Below, piece after piece: positions 1-5,131 of a stretch of DNA of 5,815 bases (position 1 is the stretch's first letter; every line of letters starts with the position of its first letter). Both the position numbers and the translations under genes were made by a program. The notes beneath the pieces were generated by a model. It was given only the letters and a program-made list of their open reading frames with translations. It had not been told where the DNA came from and searched no databases. The stretch lies in the NCBI GenBank assembly GCA_018304445.1, contig JAGVWD010000066.1, positions 1-5,815 of the forward strand. The letters are read 5' to 3'. The DNA comes from Candidatus Iainarchaeum sp. GTDB taxonomy: Archaea; Iainarchaeota; Iainarchaeia; Iainarchaeales; JAXPJC01.

Positions 1-89
1 TTGGGATTGGAGAAATTAGCAATGAGAAAATGCTTGTGAAAATAAAGGCAATTCTTTCAGACCCCTCAATTGCCCCTTTTCTCAGGTAA
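1..89 (+). CDS. 3' end of an unidentified protein-coding gene (partial)
   Basis: An open frame with codons starting at base 3 runs to TAA at 87-89 and gives 28 residues ending in SDPSIAPFLR. The other two plus frames hit stops early (at about 19 and 37), and this tail has an ordinary mix of charged and hydrophobic residues, so it is probably the C-terminus of a gene entering from the left. The stop lies 4 bases from the stop of the convergent lipid gene, and a T-rich stretch follows at once. The fragment is too short to assign a family. Confidence 0.6.
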   Translation, partial: GIGEISNEKMLVKIKAILSDPSIAPFLR

Positions 90-120
90 TATTTTATTTT
101 CTCTTTTTTCCGGCCTTTTT
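90..120 (+). terminator. T-rich transcription terminator of the left-hand gene
   Basis: Directly after the stop at 87-89 the plus strand has runs of T (91-109 and 115-120) interrupted by few other bases. This is the usual form of an archaeal intrinsic terminator, which needs a T tract but no strong hairpin. It lies inside the 3' end of the opposite-strand lipid gene, whose Lys-rich tail (VKKAGKKRK) is encoded by the complementary A runs. Confidence 0.55.
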
Positions 121-885
121 AACTGAAGAGGTTATTTTTTTGAGGGTTGAGGAGAATTTCTCAATGCTTCCGTTGGATGCTTCCAAAGCGCTTCCCACAT
201 GGATTATGTCCGCGCCTGCTTTTATTGTATTGTAGGCGTGCTTTTCATTTTTTATTCCTCCGGCAACAACAAGCGGAACATCAATCAGGTTTTTCACGTA
301 GGAAATCATTTTCTGGGGGGCGGGTTCGGGCGCTCCGCCTCCTGATTCAAGGATTATTAAATGCGAGCCAATGTACTGGCCTGCAAGCGCCGTAATTCCC
401 CCGAGGTAATCAAAGCTTCTTGGAATTAACTGCGCCCGGCCAACCCATCCCACCGCGCGGCCTGGCTCGACAATTATATAGGATGTTGGGATAACTTCCA
501 AACCCAATTGCTTTACAGGATAGCTTGCGGTTATTTGCGCGCCGCTCAAATAATATGGGTCAAGGGAATTCAGCATCTGCATGAAGTAAATCGCATCCGC
601 ATATCTGCTTATTGTTGCAATATTCCCGGGAAAAAGAATCACTGGCAGCGAGGAATTCTCCTTTATTGCCTTTATGCATTCGTCCAATAATGCGCCCTGC
701 GCGCCAACGCTTCCCCCAACTGCAAACGCATCCAATCCGTTTGCTTCCGCCGCCTTGGCAATCCTTCCGCACTGCTCAGGAATATATTTTGGCGGGTCAA
801 GCTGCATAAAAGTGAGCGCCCCGCTTTTATCAATCCCGTCAAGGATTTTCTGATACACCTTCCCGAAATGCCCTTCCTTCTGCAT
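94..885 (-). CDS. Geranylgeranylglyceryl phosphate synthase (phosphoglycerol geranylgeranyltransferase)
   Basis: The 263-residue product belongs to the GGGP synthase/PcrB TIM-barrel family. This enzyme joins geranylgeranyl diphosphate to sn-glycerol-1-phosphate and forms the first ether bond of archaeal membrane lipids. Family landmarks appear in the expected order: LDPPK (29-33; the aspartate of the DPxK motif), VGGS (56-59), LFPG (84-87), YYLSGAQ (111-117), VEPGRAVGWVG (139-149), ESGGGAPEP (180-188), AGGI (208-211, phosphate-binding loop) and GADIIHVGSALE (224-235). The VEPG.xVGxVG pattern and the length fit group II archaeal enzymes; I recognise the family by motif, not by search. The start is set at ATG 885 because the longer reading begins with TTG at 927 inside a TATA-like box. 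From 885 the spacing suits a transcript with a leader of only a few bases. The C-terminus is Lys-rich (KKAGKKRK). DPPK replaces the more usual DPDK/DPEK. Confidence 0.93.
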   Translation of the reverse strand: MQKEGHFGKVYQKILDGIDKSGALTFMQLDPPKYIPEQCGRIAKAAEANGLDAFAVGGSVGAQGALLDECIKAIKENSSLPVILFPGNIATISRYADAIYFMQMLNSLDPYYLSGAQITASYPVKQLGLEVIPTSYIIVEPGRAVGWVGRAQLIPRSFDYLGGITALAGQYIGSHLIILESGGGAPEPAPQKMISYVKNLIDVPLVVAGGIKNEKHAYNTIKAGADIIHVGSALEASNGSIEKFSSTLKKITSSVKKAGKKRK

Positions 886-913
886 AAAATCACAAGAATT
901 ATTAATCAAAACA

Positions 914-923
914 GGTTTAAAAA
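914..923 (-). promoter_or_regulatory. BRE/TATA-like promoter of the GGGP synthase gene
   Basis: Read on the minus strand the sequence is GCTTTTTAAACC, a good archaeal TATA box. Its centre is about 34 bases before the ATG at 885, so initiation about 26 bases downstream would fall near 893 and give a leader of about 8 bases. No Shine-Dalgarno sequence is visible. The box overlaps the alternative TTG start at 927, which argues against that start. Confidence 0.6.
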
Positions 924-962
924 GCAAGCGCCTGCCGAAACATCAAAAGTACATTCAACGCA

Positions 963-979
963 TTTTTGGGCTTTATTTT
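963..979. repeat. 17-bp direct repeat, copy 1 (downstream of the propeller gene)
   Basis: TTTTTGGGCTTTATTTT on the plus strand is identical to 2984-3000. The two copies lie in the same orientation, 5 bases beyond the stop and 34 bases beyond the start of the surface-protein gene, so they bracket it. This copy is also about 80 bases upstream of the lipid-gene start. Confidence 0.8.
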
Positions 980-984
980 GCAGG

Positions 985-2949
985 TCAGCCGCCCTTGAGC
1001 AGCTTTGTGAAAAATACAAGGTTGAAATCCCCGCTTGTATCGGGCCCCACACCCCAGACAAGGTCAAGCTTATCAAGTCCTGTTTCTGCCTTTGCATCTG
1101 GATTTGCCCTTGCCACATTTGCCCCAAGAGAATTGCTGGTTAGGTTCACTATGCTGTCAAAGCTTGAGCTGGAAGCATTATAGCGCCTATAGAACAAGTC
1201 ATCCCCTGCACTCCACATATGCCAGAAGAAATAAACATTATTGTCGGAATCAACGCTCATTGAGGGCATCCATCCTTCAACTGCAGTAACAGCAGCTAGT
1301 GGGCTCCAGTTGCTGATATTGCTGCAGTCTGATGTGCATGACCTGTAGAGAATTCCCTGCCAAGAGCAGTCAAATGCCACATAAATTTTTCCAGCAGAAT
1401 CCTGAGCCATGTATTGATGCAACCTGCCATAATAGCAATCGCTGCCTGCGCTGAGATTTACATCAGCACTCCAGTTGCTTAGGTTGTTGCAGCCAGTTGT
1501 GCAGGTTTTGTAGAGGATGTTTCCATCCCAGAAGGTTAGGTGCTTTGTGCCGTCGTTGTTTACTATAATTTGGGAGTTGGCTGCTGTTGTGTTAACAGTC
1601 AATTGGCTGCTCCAGTTGCTTAGGTTGTTGCAGTCAGCAGTGCAGTTTGTGTATGAAATGCCGGGGGTTGTATCAAGGGTCATATAAAGCGTGTTGGAAT
1701 CTGCAGCAAGCGATGCCCTGAAGGTATTAAATGAGAAATGTATTGGTGTAGACCAGTTATTTTGGTTTGTGCAGTTCTGCCTGCACTGGCTGTAAAATGT
1801 GGTATACCATCCGAAGGTTGGAGGATACATATGGCGCCATGCAACATTTATGAAGCCGTTTGAATCAACAGCAATTGTAGGATAGGCAGACCCAATTTGC
1901 GCACCTATGGGGTTTTTGCTTATGTTTGCTGGAGCGCTCCAGGTGCTTCCATTGTCATCGCTCTGGATGAAATATACTTCTGAACTAGTGTCATTGAATT
2001 CTCCGCTTGCATATACAAAATAAAGTACATTGCGCTCTTTGCTTCTTGCAAGCGCCTCCATGTTTCCAGACACATAATCTATGCCGCCTCCATATGCAAA
2101 TGCTGATTTTGCAATGTACTTGTAGAGCATGAAATTGGTGTCTGAGGAGTCCTCGGCGCTTGAGGCCTCATCTGAAACTTCCAGATCAAGGTAATGGCGC
2201 CCTGACGTCTGTATGCCGTATGCATTCCAATCATAGTAGCAGGTCTGCGCTGTTGTGAAGTCCCCTCCCCCGGAGCAGTTCCTGTCGGGCTGCGGGCTCT
2301 GCGCGAGGCTGAGAAGATTCAAATTCTGCACAACAGGAACTTTCTTTTCTCCGGGTAGCGCGCTGTAATAAATATCCGCCTGCGGGTTTGAGTCATCCAG
2401 ATCAAAGACTGTGAATTTTATTATCACTTTCGGCCCGTTGCTCCAGAAGTCGCCTCCGTTGTTTGGGGATAACAGGGCTGTTTGCGGCGGGATGTTCGGG
2501 ATTGTAATTGGCACAAAAAGGGCAGTGCCTGCGCAGGCCGCCTTCTCAACGTGGGCCGCGCCCCTCCTTGTCTTGTAATTTATTTTTATTTTTCCGCTGT
2601 AGGTCTGCCCCTGCGAAAGGCTTGTTATGCAATATATGTTGAAATCAGCTGTTGCATTTATTGCTGATGAGCTTGGGGCGCAGCTGCCCGCCAGGCCTTC
2701 TGTCGCTTCCGCGCTCACATTTGTAATCCTTTCGCCGGTTCCGTTGAGAAGATAAATCACAAAATTGCCGTTTGAATCAACTGTATGATCTGAATAGGCA
2801 AACTTTTCAAGGCCCGTGCAGGTGCTTGCTGTCGGCAGTTTTATGATGCCCGTGAAGATAAGCACGCCGGCAACTATTGCTATTATGACAAGGGCAAAGC
2901 CGTATGTCATCAGGTATTCCAGCGCGGCCTGCGCCCTTCCGGAGTGCAT
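985..2949 (-). CDS. Class III signal-peptide (pilin-like) surface protein with a Cys-modified sialidase-type beta-propeller
   Basis: This 654-residue protein starts MHSGRA|QAALEYLMTYG followed by a hydrophobic helix (about 14-36). It is a class III signal peptide as in archaellins and archaeal type IV pilins, with Q7 at +1 and E11 at +5, normally cut by an EppA/FlaK-type prepilin peptidase. Residues 40-150 look like a pilin-type beta domain, and 155-275 like a linker or second beta domain. From about 296 a propeller begins. Blade 1 carries a canonical Asp-box (SDDNGSTW, 330-337). Blades 2-5 have C-x3-C plus NWS (Cys 389/393, 436/440, 483/487, 538/542), and blade 6 (about 585-604) lacks the cysteines. 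Outer strands repeat DSNGxxxxxW-like motifs (362-371, 517-526, 567-576). About 20 N-x-S/T sequons suggest heavy N-glycosylation. No sialidase catalytic set could be verified, so binding or adhesion is likelier than hydrolysis. It is probably a minor pilin or tip adhesin on the cell surface; host or glycan attachment is inference. Confidence 0.85.
   Translation of the reverse strand: MHSGRAQAALEYLMTYGFALVIIAIVAGVLIFTGIIKLPTASTCTGLEKFAYSDHTVDSNGNFVIYLLNGTGERITNVSAEATEGLAGSCAPSSSAINATADFNIYCITSLSQGQTYSGKIKINYKTRRGAAHVEKAACAGTALFVPITIPNIPPQTALLSPNNGGDFWSNGPKVIIKFTVFDLDDSNPQADIYYSALPGEKKVPVVQNLNLLSLAQSPQPDRNCSGGGDFTTAQTCYYDWNAYGIQTSGRHYLDLEVSDEASSAEDSSDTNFMLYKYIAKSAFAYGGGIDYVSGNMEALARSKERNVLYFVYASGEFNDTSSEVYFIQSDDNGSTWSAPANISKNPIGAQIGSAYPTIAVDSNGFINVAWRHMYPPTFGWYTTFYSQCRQNCTNQNNWSTPIHFSFNTFRASLAADSNTLYMTLDTTPGISYTNCTADCNNLSNWSSQLTVNTTAANSQIIVNNDGTKHLTFWDGNILYKTCTTGCNNLSNWSADVNLSAGSDCYYGRLHQYMAQDSAGKIYVAFDCSWQGILYRSCTSDCSNISNWSPLAAVTAVEGWMPSMSVDSDNNVYFFWHMWSAGDDLFYRRYNASSSSFDSIVNLTSNSLGANVARANPDAKAETGLDKLDLVWGVGPDTSGDFNLVFFTKLLKGG
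1300..1809 (-). repeat. Tandem blade repeats with C-x3-C...NWS signature inside the propeller gene
   Basis: Four successive repeat units (residues about 381-550) carry Cys pairs at 389/393, 436/440, 483/487 and 538/542, each followed 6 residues later by a Trp-Ser. Spacing is 47, 47 and 55 residues. At DNA level a 24-base segment is identical at 1469-1492 and 1610-1633, exactly 141 bases (47 codons) apart, and a diverged version lies near 1304-1331. This points to fairly recent duplication of a blade unit. Confidence 0.85.
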
Positions 2950-2969
2950 GTTTTCTATAATGGCTTTGG

Positions 2970-3009
2970 TATTAATAACCCTGTTTTTGGGCTTTATTTT
3001 TAAGTTTTG
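2970..3009 (-). promoter_or_regulatory. Candidate promoter(s) of the pilin/propeller gene
   Basis: Two minus-strand TATA candidates precede ATG 2949. The distal one, AAAACTTAAAAATAAAG (about 2992-3008), has an A-rich BRE-like flank and would give a leader of about 24 bases. The proximal one, GGTTATTAATACC (about 2968-2980), is centred about 25 bases before the ATG and would give a leaderless mRNA. No Shine-Dalgarno sequence lies between 2950 and 2972, which slightly favours the leaderless reading. Confidence 0.45.
2984..3000. repeat. 17-bp direct repeat, copy 2 (upstream of the propeller gene)
   Basis: Identical to 963-979 in the same orientation. This copy overlaps the distal TATA candidate of the surface-protein gene (minus strand AAAATAAAGCCCAAAAA), so it may include promoter sequence. 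Confidence 0.8.
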
Positions 3010-3023
3010 CCTATGGAAAACAA

Positions 3024-3037
3024 CAAAGGTTTAAATA
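3024..3037 (+). promoter_or_regulatory. Strong BRE/TATA promoter of the small SWIB-like gene
   Basis: CAAAGGTTTAAATATGC is a near-ideal archaeal BRE plus TATA box (TTTAAATA at 3030-3037). Initiation about 26 bases downstream would be near 3060, leaving a leader of about 40 bases before ATG 3100. It is divergent from the promoter of the surface-protein gene. Confidence 0.7.
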
Positions 3038-3085
3038 TGCATAGGGCAGTAGTTATATTGGCTTTGAAAAAAGCTTATTCTGATT

Positions 3086-3091
3086 GGGAGG
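3086..3091 (+). promoter_or_regulatory. Shine-Dalgarno sequence of the SWIB-like gene
   Basis: GGGAGG ends 8 bases before ATG 3100, an ideal spacing. It is the clearest ribosome binding site in the window; the larger genes have weak or no such site. It fixes ATG 3100 as the intended start rather than the in-frame TTG at 3058. Confidence 0.75.
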
Positions 3092-3099
3092 AAAAAACA

Positions 3100-3262
3100 A
3101 TGGCTACTAAGAAAGCATTAAGCATTTGGTGGTTATAGCATATGCTTCAAGGGCTGCAACGAAACAGCGCAGGACATCTTCGGCACAGGCAATCTGGCGC
3201 CGAGCGAAATGACAAAGAAGATCTGGGCATATGTGAAGAAGAAGGGAATAGCCGGCAAGTAA
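3100..3262 (+). pseudogene. Frameshifted small SWIB-like half-domain protein
   Basis: From ATG 3100 the frame gives MATKKALSIWWL and stops at 3136-3138. A second frame (3122-3262) continues with AFGGYSICFKGCNETAQDIF and then GTGNLAPSEMTKKIWAYVKK before TAA. An exact 7-base tandem duplication at 3113-3126 separates the two. Removing one copy joins them into a 51-residue protein starting MATKKAFGGYS. Its second half resembles the N-terminal half of SWIB/MDM2-fold domains, which share a pattern like G.G.M.R.E..KK.W.YIKK; such proteins are DNA- or protein-binding and chromatin-associated in other organisms. It ends after KKKGIAGK, shorter than a full SWIB domain of about 75 residues. There is a C-x3-C pair (CFKGC). 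The excellent promoter, Shine-Dalgarno and terminator imply a recently functional, well-expressed gene. A sequencing or assembly error is a real alternative. The SWIB assignment is by eye and moderate. Confidence 0.7.
3113..3126 (+). repeat. 7-bp tandem duplication causing the frameshift
   Basis: AAGCATTAAGCATT is two perfect head-to-tail copies of AAGCATT. Seven is 1 modulo 3, so the extra copy shifts the frame by +1 and brings in a stop 12 codons after the ATG. Deleting either copy restores an open frame to 3262. Confidence 0.9.
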
Positions 3263-3310
3263 TTGCTTGCTGAGCTTTTTCTTTTTTTTATTTTTCTGAT
3301 TTTTTTGTTG
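3253..3310 (+). terminator. Hairpin plus T-rich terminator of the SWIB-like gene
   Basis: GCAAG (3255-3259) can pair with CTTGC (3266-3270) around a 6-base loop, extended by a G-T and a C-G pair, so the small hairpin spans the stop codon. It is followed by long T runs at 3276-3280, 3282-3289, 3291-3295 and 3301-3306. Together this is the clearest terminator in the window and separates the small gene from the downstream 100-residue gene. Confidence 0.7.
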
Positions 3311-3326
3311 TTGCTATTTAGGAAGA

Positions 3327-3337
3327 TTTTTATATAT
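3327..3337 (+). promoter_or_regulatory. TATA box of the 100-residue basic protein gene
   Basis: TTTTTATATAT follows GGAAGA, a BRE-like purine flank. Its centre is about 25 bases before ATG 3357, the spacing of a leaderless transcript. A GAGGG stretch at 3346-3350 could act as a Shine-Dalgarno only if initiation occurs further upstream than predicted. Confidence 0.6.
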
Positions 3338-3356
3338 CTCTCTATGAGGGATAGTT

Positions 3357-3659
3357 ATGGCACTTCTTGCAAAAAAGCCGAAAGCGCTTGATAGAATGCT
3401 GAACAAAAAAGAAAGGCAACGATGGAAATCATCTAAAGGCATAGCCTATCCCAGAAAGAGGCGCCCTTTAACTGTTGCACAAGTTAAAAAAATTCTTATC
3501 AAGAGCGGAGCACTCCTGAACGAGAAGGATGTTAATGCCAAATCACGTTTGGTGGGGGCTAGCTACGGGAACGAGAATTTTCTGATTGACTTAAGAAAGG
3601 TTCCTAGGAATTTGCTGCGTCTGCTAAAATATGGGCCTGTGCGGCGTGTTAGTGAATAG
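3357..3659 (+). CDS. Small highly basic protein of unknown function
   Basis: The 100-residue product is not one I recognise. It has about 27 Lys/Arg against 7 Asp/Glu, so it is strongly positively charged and may bind nucleic acid. Residues 1-37 are basic and polar, with clusters KKERQRWK (17-24) and PRKRRP (32-37). Residues 38-55 could form an amphipathic helix (LTVAQVKKILIKSGALL), and the C-terminal part (VGASYGNENFLIDLRKVPR, then NLLRLLKYGPVRR) looks like strands and a helix. There are no Cys residues, signal peptide or membrane segment. It has its own TATA box and stands alone between a terminator and the RPA promoter. ATG 3357 is supported by the TATA spacing. It uses a few CGT/CGA/CGG Arg codons, a little unlike the AGG-rich RPA gene. 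Confidence 0.75.
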   Translation: MALLAKKPKALDRMLNKKERQRWKSSKGIAYPRKRRPLTVAQVKKILIKSGALLNEKDVNAKSRLVGASYGNENFLIDLRKVPRNLLRLLKYGPVRRVSE

Positions 3660-3695
3660 GACAAGATAGGCCAAAAGTTTTGAATTTATAAATTA

Positions 3696-3731
3696 TTCAT
3701 CGGCAATCCGCTCCCGAAAGCATTTTAATGG
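3696..3731 (+). promoter_or_regulatory. Composite 36-bp promoter element upstream of RPA (copy 1)
   Basis: The element reads TTCATCGGC, 5 variable bases, GCTCCCGAAAG, then a TATA-like ATTTTAATGG. The same layout occurs at 5780-5815 with 28 of 36 positions identical. CCGAAAG occupies the BRE position. TCGG and CCGA form an imperfect dyad 10 bases apart, which could be an operator. With the TATA centred near 3725, initiation would be near 3750, just before ATG 3758. Confidence 0.65.
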
Positions 3732-3757
3732 ATTTGCAGGACACTTCTTCTGAGAGC

Positions 3758-5131
3758 ATGGAAATCCCTATAGTTGAGAGAATATGCAAGGGTTCTGGAA
3801 AGACCCCTGCTGAACTGCAGAAGCTGATTGAGCAGAAGAGGAATAAATTCTCCGGACTTCTTACCGAGGAAGGCGCGGCGCTGCTTGTTGCAAAGGAACT
3901 GAATGTGAGGCTTGATGCTGATGCTTTTCCTGAAAGGATGAAAATTTCAAATCTGCAGGACGGCATGAAGGGCGTTGTGCTGCTCGCGAGGGTTATGCAG
4001 GCCTATCCTGCAAGAAACTTTGAGAAATCCGGCAAAAAGGGAATGCTTGCAAATCTGTTGGTTGCTGACAATTCCGGGGAAGTGCGCCTGACTCTCTGGA
4101 ACGAGGATGCGAAGAAGGCTGATTCTTTGGGGATAGGGCGCGGAACTGTTTTGATGCTGAAAAACTGCAATGTAACAAGCTATAACGGAAAATTGCAATT
4201 GAGCCTTGCATATGGCGGGGAGCTTGCTGCAAATCCGGAGAGTGCGGATGAGAAGGAGCTTCCGAAAATTGAGAAAAGGGAATTGAAAATCTCAGGGCTG
4301 CAGCCAAACCTGAATTCTGTGGATGTAATTGCAAGGGTTGCGCGGGTTTATGGGAGAAAGGAATTCCAAAGCGCTTCGGGGAAGGGGGAGATGATTGCGT
4401 TTGAAATTGCCGATGAAACCGGAAACATCAGGGTTGTTGCCTGGAATTCAGCAGTTGAGCAGGCAGCAAAACTGGCTGTTGGGGAAGCCGTAAAAATAGA
4501 GAACGCATACACAAAGGAGGGCCTTAACGGGGGCGCGGAGCTGCATCTGGGGTTTAATGCAAAAATTACCCAAAACCCGAAAGACGCAAACCTTCCTGAA
4601 TTGCCAAAGGAGGTGTTTGAAAGGAAAGCGCTTGCGGAATTGGGTGAAAACCAGAATGCGGAAATTTCCGCAACCATTGCCGAAATCAACAGAAGTGCGT
4701 TAAGATATTTTGCATGCAGTTCCTGCGGCAAAAAGCTGCAGAAGCTGGGGGACAAGTTCCTGTGCGAGAAATGCGGCGAGCAGAGGGAGCCGAAAATTGA
4801 ACTGGTTGCATCAGTTGCATTGGAAGATGCAGGCAGCGCAATAAATGCGATCTGCTATGGGGATGAAGCTGAAAAAATTTTCGGCATGGGAAGGGAGCAG
4901 GTAAATTCCGAATTGAGGGCAAAAAGCGCCGAGGAAGTGCTTGAGGAGATAAGGGATAAAATTGCGGGGAAGCAGTTGAAAGCAATAGGGTATTTGCGCA
5001 CAAACAGGCGCACAAATGAAAAGGAATTCGTAATTAAGAATGTAATTGAAATCGGAAAGGAAAAGAAAGCAGCAAAAGAAGCGCGCGCAGAAAAAAGCAT
5101 TGAAGTTGAAGAGCCTGCGAAGTTTTATTAA
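3758..5131 (+). CDS. Replication protein A (archaeal single-stranded DNA-binding protein, OB folds plus zinc finger)
   Basis: The 457-residue product matches euryarchaeal-type single-subunit RPA, which coats single-stranded DNA in replication, repair and recombination. Numbering from ATG 3758: residues 1-55 form the helical N-terminal module typical of archaeal RPA (IVERICKGSGKTPAEL, LLTEEGAALLVAKELNV). OB fold 1 spans about 60-155 (NLLVADNSGEVRLTLWNE) and OB fold 2 about 177-272 (FEIADETGNIRVVAWN). A third OB-type domain (about 296-435) carries a C4 zinc site, Cys 320, 323, 336 and 339 (C-x2-C-x12-C-x2-C). A charged helix follows, then the acidic tail EVEEPAKFY. An upstream in-frame ATG at 3728 would add 10 residues but lies inside the TATA box, so 3758 is preferred. 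The stop overlaps the first ATG of the next gene by one base, suggesting an operon. Confidence 0.93.
   Translation: MEIPIVERICKGSGKTPAELQKLIEQKRNKFSGLLTEEGAALLVAKELNVRLDADAFPERMKISNLQDGMKGVVLLARVMQAYPARNFEKSGKKGMLANLLVADNSGEVRLTLWNEDAKKADSLGIGRGTVLMLKNCNVTSYNGKLQLSLAYGGELAANPESADEKELPKIEKRELKISGLQPNLNSVDVIARVARVYGRKEFQSASGKGEMIAFEIADETGNIRVVAWNSAVEQAAKLAVGEAVKIENAYTKEGLNGGAELHLGFNAKITQNPKDANLPELPKEVFERKALAELGENQNAEISATIAEINRSALRYFACSSCGKKLQKLGDKFLCEKCGEQREPKIELVASVALEDAGSAINAICYGDEAEKIFGMGREQVNSELRAKSAEEVLEEIRDKIAGKQLKAIGYLRTNRRTNEKEFVIKNVIEIGKEKKAAKEARAEKSIEVEEPAKFY
5117..5131 (+). promoter_or_regulatory. Possible internal TATA box for the 214-residue gene
   Basis: GCGAAGTTTTATTAATGC at the end of the RPA gene resembles the BRE/TATA of the RPA promoter (CCGAAAGCATTTTAATGG). 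Its centre is about 34 bases before the third possible ATG of the next gene (5161), the same distance as for the RPA and GGGP synthase starts. It overlaps coding sequence, so coincidence is quite possible. Confidence 0.3.

Noticed and set aside
886..927. TTG start extending GGGP synthase by 14 residues
   Set aside because: The extension overlaps the TATA-like GCTTTTTAAACC, starts with TTG without a Shine-Dalgarno, and adds residues not needed for the barrel.
916..938. Third copy of the 36-bp promoter element upstream of GGGP synthase
   Set aside because: The minus strand has TCGGC-N4-GCT before its TATA, but the spacer is a base shorter and the GCTCCCGAAAG block is missing, so the likeness is too weak.
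1300..1810. CRISPR-like array of spaced repeats
   Set aside because: The repeats are in-frame at 47- and 55-codon intervals and encode protein blades; only one pair is identical at DNA level.
963..3000. Transposon or insertion sequence bounded by the 17-bp direct repeats
   Set aside because: No transposase or terminal inverted repeats were seen, and 17 bp is long for a target-site duplication.
3100..3140. Programmed ribosomal frameshifting in the SWIB-like gene
   Set aside because: No classical slippery heptamer or downstream structure is evident, and an exact 7-bp tandem duplication explains the shift more simply.
3142..3273. A 43-codon frame from ATG 3142 to TGA, overlapping the SWIB-like region
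   Set aside because: Its product has no recognisable pattern and overlaps the SWIB-like frame, which has a convincing KKIWAYVKKKG stretch and properly placed expression signals.
3728..3757. Upstream ATG adding 10 residues to RPA
   Set aside because: This ATG is part of the TATA-like ATTTTAATGG and would lie upstream of the predicted transcription start; the conserved N-terminal helix begins after the second ATG.
3697..5015. Minus-strand open frames of 80-135 codons opposite RPA
   Set aside because: These are shadows of the RPA frame: rich in Ser, Phe and Cys, without family patterns, promoters or ribosome sites.
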